Shown here piece after piece: positions 1 through 7,203 of a stretch of DNA of 54,486 nt. Origin of the DNA: Nonomuraea cypriaca (GTDB taxonomy: Bacteria; Actinomycetota; Actinomycetes; Streptosporangiales; Streptosporangiaceae); assembly GCF_015645445.1 (NCBI RefSeq), contig NZ_JADOGI010000050.1, positions 1-54,486 on the forward strand. Reading direction: 5' to 3'. Positions within the stretch are counted from its first letter, which is position 1. Every line of letters starts with the position of its first letter. The position numbers were made by a program, and so were the translations under genes. The notes beneath the pieces are model-generated. The model saw nothing but the letters and a program-made list of their open reading frames with translations, had not been told where the DNA came from and made no database searches.

Positions 1-227
1 TCCGGCGGACGTGCCCTTTCGTCGTCTGGAGATTAGGGTTCAGGCAATCAAGCTTTCGCCATATCACACGGGCCCCTCGACGCGCCGCTTCTGACACCTG
101 AACACGACCGCCGATTTCCTGGCATGCTCTTGTCCCCTTCACCTTTCGGATCCAGGTAAGCCATCAGGCCCAGGAACCTCCCTCCGAGTCCCTCCCGGCT
201 GAACCGGGGATACAACAGAGCGCCTCA

Positions 228-377
228 TGGCGCAGCTACAACGGCCACCGACCGCACCAGGCGCGCAGCCAACGACCACCTGATCAAGACCAACAGGTGG
301 TGGTGTCCATGGAAGGCCGGATCGAACGCCACGAGATACTTGGAGGAGCGATTAACGAGTACCGCCGAGCCGCTTAG
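228..377 (+). pseudogene. C-terminal scrap of an rve-type (IS3/IS481-like) transposase
   Basis: About 49 codons read YNGHRPHQ near the start and ILGGAINEYRRAA at the end, followed by TAG. This is the usual C-terminus of actinobacterial integrase-core transposases and resembles the end of the larger copy at 44221-45075 (YNRHRPH and VLGGLISEYQRAG). No catalytic residues remain. Upstream sequence in this frame is not recognisably transposase, so this is a truncated relic. Its last bases overlap the tail of the opposite-strand IS21 remnant. Confidence 0.7.
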
Positions 378-1284
378 CTCGATCGGCAAAACCCCAGATC
401 AGACCATATGTGCGAGTTTTGACGCGGTACAAGTGCTCAGCCAGGATCTGTGGGTCGCCCGGGGTGGACAGGCGGTGCCGCCAAATCTCCGCGAGGTCAC
501 CCGAGGCGGTGCGCGCGGTGATGGACAGTTCCTCACCGACCACCCGGGCCCAGATGCGGGCGCCGACATAGCCGGGCGGGGTTGAGTAACGCACCGAGCC
601 GAAGCTGATGGTGCGGTCGTCGCGGACCACCCGTTCCTCGCCCAGCGCGAGCGCCAGCGGCTCGGCGGGCAGGACATGCAGCGTGGTGCGTTCGATATCG
701 AGGCGATCTTGCGGGATCTGCCCGGTCGCGCGGTGGCGGCGGGTGTTGACGTGATCGCACCACAGGCGGCAGGCATCGGCCTGCTCGGCGAAGCTGGCGT
801 ACTGCTCGCGCAGGTTCGCCTCGGTCGGCACGAGGGCCTTGGCGATTCGCACGGTGGCCTCCGCCCCGCCCTTGGATTCGGGATCGTAAGGCACGCAGGA
901 ATGCACCTGGCAGCCGTAATGCCGCCCGGCGGCGACGATCTGCGGATGACGCACCGCGATCCCGGCGACATGCTCGATCGTGACCGTTTTGGCGTTGTCG
1001 CTCAGCACATACGTCGGGGCCCCGCCGATCCGCCGCAGCGTGGTGTCCAGGCAGGCAACCAGGGTGCCTAAAGTGCAGTCCCAGACCGGGATCACCACCC
1101 GAAACTGCGACCACGACAGCCACGCGCAGAACAACCACGTCCGGCGACCGCCGATGCGCGGGCCCTCACCCCAGTCGAACTGCAGCCACATCCCCGGCTC
1201 GGGGATCCACGGCCGATACGTGCGCCGCTTCTCTCCGGCCGGTTGCTCATGCGTGCAAACATCAGCAAACCGGACGGGGAGGTC
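352..1284 (-). mobile_element. istA: IS21-family IstA transposase, N-terminally truncated
   Basis: An open frame of about 310 codons carries the IS21 transposase catalytic region. The lead-in THEQPAGEKRRTYRPW is followed by the first acidic residue in QFDWGEGP, the second in VLSDNAKT and the glutamate in KGGAEATVRIAKALVP, so the DDE triad looks intact. The N-terminal helix-turn-helix half expected of a full-length IstA of about 400-500 residues is absent: reading upstream in frame meets a stop at 1285-1287. The partner ATPase gene istB, normally directly downstream, is missing; that side holds a different transposase scrap. It is almost certainly an inactive remnant. Confidence 0.85.
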
Positions 1285-1482
1285 TCAATCGGAAAGGGCA
1301 GCGATCAGGAACACCGTGGCCGCCCACCAGGAATTAGCTTCTCATGGCTGCCGTCACGGAGCGGTGGCGTTCAAGCCGGACCAGCTCAGCCGAGGACAGG
1401 CTGTGCCTGGCTAACCGTTCAGAAGCCGCTGACGATGTCCTTTGACTCCGCCATCTGACCACGACGAATCAGGAGCTTCCGA

Positions 1483-2475
1483 ATGTCATATCCACCCACT
1501 GGCAAGGCCCGGACGATCGTCATCACAGGGGGAAGCAACGGCATCGGTCACGGATGCGCCGCCGCGATCCTCCGTTCGCTCGACGGGCCGTGGCACGTTG
1601 TCGTGACCTCGCGCGACGCGGACCGTGCGCAGGAGGCAGTCAGCCGGCTGGCCGGTGCTGCGAGTGCGGCCAACAGGGTCGAGGCGATGTCACTGGACCT
1701 CGCGTCCCTCGCCTCGGTCCGCACGTTCACCGCAGAATTGACCGGCCGGCTGACCTCGGGCGGACTCCCCCCGCTGTACGCCGCGGTGTGCAACGCGGGA
1801 CAGCAGCCCGGGACCACCGTGAGCAAGACCGCCGACGGCTTCGAGTCCACATTCGGCGTCAACCACCTCGGTCACTTCCTGCTCGTCAAAGAGCTGCTGC
1901 CGGTCCTCAAGGCGCCCGCCCGGGTGGTCGTGGTGGCCAGTGGCGTCCACGACCCGGCGGAACACCCGTCCATGCCGGGTCCCGCGTGGAACAGCGTGCC
2001 CGCTCTGGCCCGCGGCGAACTCGGACCCGCCGCCGCCTCCGACCTGCCCTTCGCCTTCGGTCAGCGCCGCTATGCCACGTCGAAGCTGGCCAATGTCTAC
2101 TTCACCTACGCCTTGGCCCGGCGCCTGCCCGCCGGTGTCACCGCCAACGCCTACGACCCCGGCATCGTCGTGGGAACCAACCTGCAGCGCAATCACGCCG
2201 CCCCGGTCCGATTCGCCGCCAAGCACGTTCTGCCACGCGCGAAGCCGTTGCTGCGCCGGTTCGTGACGAAGAAGGTCTACACCATCGAGGTGTCAGGCGG
2301 CTCGCTCGCCTGGCTCGCGACCGCTCCCGAGCTGGCCGACACCACGGGCAAGTACTTCCACCAGCGCGAGGCCATCCCCTCGTCGGAGGAGTCCTACGAC
2401 ACCGCACGCGCCGACGAGCTGTGGAACGACAGCGTGGAGCTGACCGCTCGGTCCACGTCCACGGCATCCACGTGA
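1483..2475 (+). CDS. SDR-family NAD(P)-dependent oxidoreductase
   Basis: The 330-residue protein is a short-chain dehydrogenase/reductase. The cofactor glycine motif TGGSNGIG lies at about residues 15-22, the NAG motif (CNAG) near residue 105, and the catalytic YxxxK as YATSK near residue 205. The extended length and the segment after NAG resemble protochlorophyllide-reductase or retinol-dehydrogenase-like SDRs, which often act on lipids or xenobiotics; the substrate cannot be read from sequence. The ATG follows AGGAG at 1471-1475. The M24 gene starts 29 bp downstream on the same strand, so the two probably form an operon. Confidence 0.9.
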   Translation: MSYPPTGKARTIVITGGSNGIGHGCAAAILRSLDGPWHVVVTSRDADRAQEAVSRLAGAASAANRVEAMSLDLASLASVRTFTAELTGRLTSGGLPPLYAAVCNAGQQPGTTVSKTADGFESTFGVNHLGHFLLVKELLPVLKAPARVVVVASGVHDPAEHPSMPGPAWNSVPALARGELGPAAASDLPFAFGQRRYATSKLANVYFTYALARRLPAGVTANAYDPGIVVGTNLQRNHAAPVRFAAKHVLPRAKPLLRRFVTKKVYTIEVSGGSLAWLATAPELADTTGKYFHQREAIPSSEESYDTARADELWNDSVELTARSTSTAST

Positions 2476-2504
2476 CCGCGCGGCTGAGCCCCAACGAGAA
2501 CGAC

Positions 2505-3853
2505 ATGAGTGAGACGGCAGTACCGACTTTCTCGATGGCTGAGCGTGACCGCCGATGGGACGTGGCGTGCGCGTTCATGGAGCGCGAAGGTCTCGACGCG
2601 CTGCTCGTCTTCGGTGAGCATGAGGACGCCGGCCCGGCGCCGGTCGCCTACGACACCTGGTTCACCAACGGCCGGCCAGGGACGACGATCATCTTTCCGC
2701 GAACCGGCGAACCGATCTCGCTGTTTCCCGCCCCGATGTTCATCATGGATCACCTGGAGTCCTCCCGCCGAGGCGACACCATGTGGATTCCGCCCCAGAA
2801 CCTTCGCGGTTTTCGCCACTCCGGCGCGATCGCCGAGACGCTCGACGAGCTCGGGCTGGCGAAGGGCGCGATCGGCGTTGTCGGTCTGGGCCCTCACCTG
2901 CCGTGGCACCCAGAAGGCATCGCGCCCTTCCAGCTCTGGAGCAAAGTTCTGGAGCGGTTCCCCGAGGCTGAGTTCACGTCGGCCGACCTGGCCCTGGGCC
3001 GGCTCGTGAGCCGGCTGAGTCCGGACGAGATCGCCATCGCGCGCCACTCGGCGCGCATCGGCGACGCCATGGTGCGAGCCATGGTCGAGACCGCCGCTCC
3101 CGGCGTTCCTGAGAGCGAGGTGTACGCGGCGGGCATGTCCGAGGGGTATCGGCGAGGAACGATTACCTCAGCGATGCACTTCTGGTCGGGTCCTGACGCG
3201 CCTTGGGCATGCCGCAGTGGGGCTACCGCCCCCAGGCTCCCCGCACCCTGCGGGACGGCGACGTCATCTACGCCGAAGTGTTCTGCAACTTCGGCGGGCG
3301 CCACACCCAACACCAGGTCACGATGGCGATCGGTGAGGTGCACGAGGATTTCCAGCGCGCCGGCGACGTCGTTCGCGCGGCCTACGCCGCCGGCCTGGAA
3401 GCGTTGCGCCCAGGCCGGACGTTCGGTGAGCTCGCCGACGCGATGTACAAGCCGATCGAGGCGGCCGACGGTTCGGTGTTCAGCATCGCGGTACATTCGC
3501 TCAACCCGGGCCTCGCGCTGGGCGGCATCTCCACCGACATCGGCCGGCTTCCCGGCGCCGAGGTCTACCTGCCCGTGCCTGACGGCCGGACGTTCCTTGC
3601 CGACCTGGAGCTCGAGCCCGGGATGACCTTCGTCTTCGAGCCCAACTATGCCTTCGCGCGCCACATGGTCCACATCGGCGGCACGGTGATCGTCGGCGAG
3701 GACGAGCCGATCGAACTCAGCCCGTACACGGCGCAGATCCTGCGCGCGACGGGACGGCGAGGCCTGCGGCGGAGTAGTCCGCGGCCCCACGGTCCTGAGC
3801 GTGACGATAACGGCCACCCAGCCGCGCCGGCCATCCGGGACGACTGTTCCTGA
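2505..3853 (+). pseudogene. M24-family peptidase-like protein (Xaa-Pro dipeptidase/creatinase fold), frameshifted
   Basis: Residues 1 to about 233 in the first frame (from ATG 2505) match the creatinase N-terminal and early pita-bread domains, with the helix RLSPDEIAIARHSARIGDAM. Near 3208 the reading must slip by one base into a second frame that continues GMPQWGYRPQ and GDVIYAEVFCNFGGRHTQHQ and ends at 3853. The break lies in a G run (TTGGGCATG, where TTGGGGCATG would restore the frame), so a single-base deletion or sequencing error explains it. The expected total is about 450 residues. The usual first metal-ligand position after GDVI is Glu rather than Asp and not all canonical metal ligands are evident, so even a repaired protein may be creatinase-like rather than a metal peptidase. 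It sits 29 bp after the SDR gene. Confidence 0.75.
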
Positions 3854-3959
3854 ACGACCGGTGCGGCGCCGTTCAGGTCGTTGAAGTCGGTGGCGAAAGC
3901 CCGCACCAGCAGGTCGACCACCTCCTGGGTATCCGGTGACGGGTTGTCCTGCGCGACCA

Positions 3960-4034
3960 TCGGCGGCAGCGCGGAACCGCCACCGTCGTGCCGTGCCGGT
4001 CCACCCGCCGTGCCGAGCAACACCAGCTTCGTCC
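3960..4034 (-). pseudogene. Possible N-terminal scrap of a divergent MBL-fold hydrolase
   Basis: The minus strand reads TKLVLLGTAGGPARHDGG, a typical opening of arylsulfatase-like metallo-beta-lactamase-fold hydrolases. The HxHxDH metal motif is absent and the frame then runs into unrelated sequence. If real, it is the residue of a gene once transcribed divergently from the MmyB-type regulator across the palindrome at 4062-4086. The match is short and the call is weak. Confidence 0.3.
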
Positions 4035-4061
4035 GATGGCGCTTGGCAGTGGGCCCAGCTC

Positions 4062-4086
4062 AACCAGGGACAAGTCGTCCCTGGTT
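4062..4086. promoter_or_regulatory. Perfect 10-bp palindrome, probable operator of the adjacent regulator
   Basis: AACCAGGGAC and GTCCCTGGTT form a perfect inverted repeat around the 5-bp spacer AAGTC, ending 31 bp before the regulator start codon. Dyads placed here are typical autoregulatory sites of MmyB-type XRE regulators (inference from position and symmetry). There is no T-tract, so a terminator is less likely. Confidence 0.65.
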
Positions 4087-4117
4087 AACCGGTGTGGCGT
4101 GGTCGATAGTGGTGGAC

Positions 4118-5074
4118 ATGATCGATCGCGCTGGGCTTGCCGATTTTCTCCGTCGCCGCCGGGAGCTGCTGCGTCCGTCCGATGTCGGCCTGCCCGATGG
4201 TGTGCGGCGCCGCACGCCTGGTCTGCGGCGAGACGAGGTGGCGCAGCTGGCCGGGATGTCGAGTGACTACTATGCCCGGCTGGAGCAGTGCCGTGGCGCG
4301 AATCCCTCCGAGCCGATCGTGGCCTCTCTGGCGCGGGCGCTCCGCTGCGACCTGGACGAGCGCGACCACCTCTTCCACCTGGCGGGGCTGACGCCCCCTG
4401 CCCGCAGGGCCGGCCGACACATCCGCCCAGGGCTGATCAGCCTGGTCGACCGGCTCACCGACGTTCCGGCCGGTATCTGCACCGATCTGGGAGAGGTGCT
4501 GTGGCAGAACGCCCTCGCCGACATCGTGCTGGGCCGTCAGGACCACCACGCCGACGGCCGTGCGCGGAATCTCGCGTGGCGCTGGTTCACCGACCCGGCG
4601 TCGCGCGCCCGGATCCCGGAAGAGGACTGGCCGCGGCATTCGGCTGCCCACGTGAACGATCTGCGAGCGACGTACTCGCGCCGTGCCGGTGACAACGACG
4701 TCGTGGAACTGGTGCAGGGGCTGCGCGAACGCAGCGCGGAGTTCCGCGCGTCGTGGGAACGGCACGAGGTCGGTGTCCGTCGTTTCGACCGCAAACGGCT
4801 CCTGCACCCGGAAGCAGGAGTGCTGCACCTGACCTGCGAAGTGCTGCTCACACCGGAAGAAGACCTCAGGGTGATCGCGTTCTTCCCGACGGAGGGCACC
4901 GACGCGCGAGAGAAGCTCGACTTGTTGCGGGTCATCGGGACGCAGAACTTCCAGAGTGAAGTGGCGGCGGCGCCAGGCGGCCGAACGCGAGGCCGGCTGA
5001 ACGACAGCAGGATCTTGCCGAGTCAGCCACCTGCCTCCGGCAGCCGGTCAGCCGCCAGCGGCTTGGTCGAGTAA
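4118..5074 (+). CDS. MmyB-type helix-turn-helix transcriptional regulator
   Basis: The 318-residue protein has an XRE helix-turn-helix at about residues 10-75 (TPGLRRDEVAQLAGMSSDYYARLEQ in two overlapping helices, with RGANPS after it). It is followed by the ligand-binding PAS-like MmyB domain, recognisable by FHLAGL, GEVLWQNALADIVLG, NLAWRWFTDP and the late HPEAGVLHLTCEVLL. Such regulators usually repress a neighbouring dehydrogenase gene and may bind a fatty-acid-like ligand. The open frame extends upstream, but ATG 4118 gives the normal family N-terminus and leaves the palindrome at 4062-4086 in the leader. The last 40 or so residues are low-complexity and exceed the usual family length of about 280, suggesting a 3' fusion to foreign sequence. 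Confidence 0.88.
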   Translation: MIDRAGLADFLRRRRELLRPSDVGLPDGVRRRTPGLRRDEVAQLAGMSSDYYARLEQCRGANPSEPIVASLARALRCDLDERDHLFHLAGLTPPARRAGRHIRPGLISLVDRLTDVPAGICTDLGEVLWQNALADIVLGRQDHHADGRARNLAWRWFTDPASRARIPEEDWPRHSAAHVNDLRATYSRRAGDNDVVELVQGLRERSAEFRASWERHEVGVRRFDRKRLLHPEAGVLHLTCEVLLTPEEDLRVIAFFPTEGTDAREKLDLLRVIGTQNFQSEVAAAPGGRTRGRLNDSRILPSQPPASGSRSAASGLVE

Positions 5075-5277
5075 CAGCCGGTGCTGATCACAGGTATGCC
5101 CCAGCCCGCCGCCGACCGCGGGCCGCGCCCTGACCCGCTCGGCGATCAGGCGGGGTGGCCGCCAGCAGGTGAACCGTGCCGCGACCGGTGGAGTGCCTGT
5201 ACCGCGTCAAAACGCATCCACGATGGCGCTGGCCTGCGGCTTGACGGGCTCCGTCCCCGCAGGCAAGATCGCGTCTT

Positions 5278-5545
5278 GTGCTTGTCCGCCTGCTCCATCT
5301 CATCACGCTGCGGGTGTTCGGCTGGCTGATGTTGCTGGGCCGTAGCCAGGTGTCGAAGAACGTGGAAATCATGGTGCTGCGTCACGAAGTGGCAGTGCTA
5401 CGGCGCCAGGTCGGACGCCCGAAGCCGGACTGGGCCGATCGAGCCGTCCCGGCGGCGTTAGCCCAGGGCTGCCGGCGGTGCTGCGCGCTCATCGGCTGGT
5501 TATCCCGGCGACGCTGCCGGCCTGGCATCGTCGTCTGCTGACTCC
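5278..5545 (+). pseudogene. N-terminal scrap of an rve-type transposase, frameshifted
   Basis: The frame reads FGWLMLLGRS, VEIMVLRHEVAVLRRQVGRP and KPDWADRA, a characteristic N-terminus of actinobacterial integrase-core transposases. Around 5460-5490 the frame shifts, and the continuation HRLVIPATLPAWHRRLL is read in another frame up to about 5540. Everything beyond the AWHRRL motif is lost. It is the missing front half of the same family whose core survives at 44221-45075. Confidence 0.75.
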
Positions 5546-5635
5546 CGCTCCCGCAAGCCGGGCGCCGCCAGCTTGGTCAGGTAGTCAGACGCGATCTCCG
5601 GGCGCGCAGCCGAGAGACGTACCAGCAGGCCAAGG

Positions 5636-5770
5636 TTGATCTCCACGCCTTGGTCGCGGATGGCCGTCGGCCAGGTCGACTGGTCTTTGGTCTGTGTCGA
5701 CTCCACGACCGCGCGAGCTCACCAGCATGCGGCCGTGGCCCGAAAAGGGGCCCTGGCAGGGCGAGACACT
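5636..5770 (+). pseudogene. IS5-family transposase fragment
   Basis: About 45 codons contain VDWSLVCVDSTTARAHQHAA followed by RKG, the segment around the first catalytic aspartate (VDST) of IS5-family DDE transposases. The flanking N- and C-terminal regions are absent. It directly follows the rve-type scrap, so this stretch is layered insertion debris. Confidence 0.65.
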
Positions 5771-6037
5771 CGGCCGGTCCCGGGGCACGACTTCGTCTGC
5801 CGACAGCTCGCGCCGCTACCGCCGGCGCCGCAGGTCACTGCCCCCTCGCCACGCCTCTGTGGCTCCTCGGCTCCTGCTCCTCCTGCTTCGCCCTGCCCTT
5901 CGGGCCATTGGTCGCGCGGATCCCGGCGCAGAGCGGCGAGCGTCACCCGGGGCGAGCGACTCTAACCTGCTGATCACGCTCCGGACCCGCGGTTCGCGCT
6001 GACCCCCTTGCCCCTCACCTCACAGCCCCCGCAGGCA
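5771..6037. other. Non-coding stretch with no recognisable feature
   Basis: The open frames here are GC-bias artefacts with arginine/proline-rich translations and no recognisable domain. I see no RNA gene or terminator. Confidence 0.5.
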
Positions 6038-6060
6038 AGTGCAGTCAGGTGTCCGATACC
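6038..6060 (+). promoter_or_regulatory. Motif copy 1 (TGCAGTCA-n2-TGTC-n2-ATACC) before the MBL gene
   Basis: This 23-bp stretch matches the one before the esterase gene (10031-10053) at 17 of 23 positions. The conserved blocks are TGCAGTCA, TGTC and ATACC. It ends 57 bp before the MBL-fold gene start, a normal position for an activator or repressor site. A third, inverted copy lies at 7164-7186. The LAL regulator encoded in the module is the obvious candidate ligand (inference). Confidence 0.55.
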
Positions 6061-6117
6061 GCCGAGACCGCGCTCGATTCCAAGCTGGGAAGCGTCCGAC
6101 ACCTTCGAAGGAGAACC

Positions 6118-7092
6118 ATGTCTACCCTTTCCTCCCATGAATCCGTGAACAGGCAGAGCGCGCAGCCGGACGGCGCCGGAACGCCGACGGTCAGCACCAT
6201 CGAGCTCGGTGATGTGCAGATCCACCGCGTCATGGAGTACTCCGACACGACGCCGATGACGACGGACGTCTTCTTCCCCAACAGCAACCCCGAGGAGTGG
6301 CAGCGCCACACCGAGCTGCTGGCGCCCCACCACTGGGAGCCGGAGAGCGACCTCACCCGCGTCGCCACCCAGTCCTGGGTGCTGCGCAGCGAGGGCCGGA
6401 TCATCCTTATCGACACGGGCGCGGGCAACGACAAGTACCGCCCGCTGCAGCCGATCTGGTCCTACCTGAACACCGACTACCTGGCGAATCTCGCCGCCGT
6501 CGGCGTGCGGCCCAAGGACGTCGACATCGTCATCAACACCCATCTCCACGACGACCACGTCGGCTGGAACACCCGGCTGGAGGGCAGGGACTGGGTGCCC
6601 ACCTTCCCCAACGCCACTTACCTCATGCCGCAGCGCGACTTCGAGTACTGGAAGCCCGAGAACCTCCACAACACGGTGTTCGGGCGGGGCAACCAGAACG
6701 TCTACGAGGACAGCATCGACCCGGTCATCGAGGCCGGTCTGGTGAAGGTCTGGGACGAGTCGTACACCATCGACTCCAACCTCCGCCTGGAACTGACCCC
6801 CGGGCACACCCCCGGCGCGTCGATCATCCACCTGGAGTCCGCGGGCGACCGCGCCATCTTCGCCGGTGACCTGCTGCACGGCGCGATCCAGGTTCACGAG
6901 CCGCACATCAACAGCTGCTTCGAGGAGGACGAGGACAGTGCCCGCGCCAGCCGTGCGCGGATGTTCGCCCACGCGGCCGACAACAACGCCCTCGTGCTGC
7001 CGGCCCACCTGCCCGGCCACGGCGCCTTCGAGCTGCGCCGGCGTGGTTCCGGCTTCGAACTCACCAACTGGGCGCCCTTCTCCCTGACCTGA
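6118..7092 (+). CDS. MBL-fold metallo-hydrolase
   Basis: The 324-residue enzyme belongs to the metallo-beta-lactamase superfamily. Metal ligands are visible as HLHDDHVG near residue 140, the later histidine in TPGHTPG near 225, the bridging aspartate in FAGDLLH near 245 and the last histidine in PAHLPGHG near 300. This is the dinuclear-zinc pattern of AttM/AiiA-like lactonases and related esterases. There is no signal peptide, so it should be cytoplasmic. The frame is open from 6049, but ATG 6118 is preceded by AAGGAG at 6108-6113 and is preferred. Next to a LAL regulator and a carboxylesterase it may hydrolyse an ester or lactone signal or drug; this is inference. Confidence 0.9.
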   Translation: MSTLSSHESVNRQSAQPDGAGTPTVSTIELGDVQIHRVMEYSDTTPMTTDVFFPNSNPEEWQRHTELLAPHHWEPESDLTRVATQSWVLRSEGRIILIDTGAGNDKYRPLQPIWSYLNTDYLANLAAVGVRPKDVDIVINTHLHDDHVGWNTRLEGRDWVPTFPNATYLMPQRDFEYWKPENLHNTVFGRGNQNVYEDSIDPVIEAGLVKVWDESYTIDSNLRLELTPGHTPGASIIHLESAGDRAIFAGDLLHGAIQVHEPHINSCFEEDEDSARASRARMFAHAADNNALVLPAHLPGHGAFELRRRGSGFELTNWAPFSLT

Positions 7093-7104
7093 TCACGACG
7101 CCCA

Positions 7105-7130
7105 GAGCGAGGGTCGCTGCTTCCTCGCTT
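7105..7130. terminator. Possible terminator hairpin between convergent genes
   Basis: AGCGAGG at 7106-7112 and CCTCGCT at 7123-7129 are perfect inverted arms around a 10-nt loop. They lie between the convergent MBL and LAL genes. No clear T-tract follows, as is common for high-GC actinomycete terminators. Confidence 0.45.
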
Positions 7131-7163
7131 CTGCGGCCAGACTGGCGGGTCGGGAGGCCGCGC

Positions 7164-7186
7164 GGTATGCGTCAGGTGACTGCTTC
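7164..7186 (-). promoter_or_regulatory. Motif copy 3, inverted, downstream of the LAL gene
   Basis: This 23-bp sequence equals the reverse complement of 10031-10053 at 21 of 23 positions. The two copies bracket the LAL regulator gene as an inverted pair about 2.8 kb apart. It lies between convergent genes, an unusual position for a promoter operator, so it could instead be a terminal repeat of a mobilised unit or a looping partner site. Confidence 0.55.
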
Positions 7187-7203
7187 TCCGACGGGGCGTG
7201 CCG

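Noticed and set aside
1554..3626. 690-codon open frame covering the SDR gene and the M24 gene
   Set aside because: Its first 300 residues are the arginine-rich shadow of the SDR gene in another frame; only the part from 2505 is real.
2894..4063. 389-codon minus-strand frame opposite the M24 gene
   Set aside because: Low-complexity antisense frame caused by GC bias, with no domain and with clear coding on the other strand.
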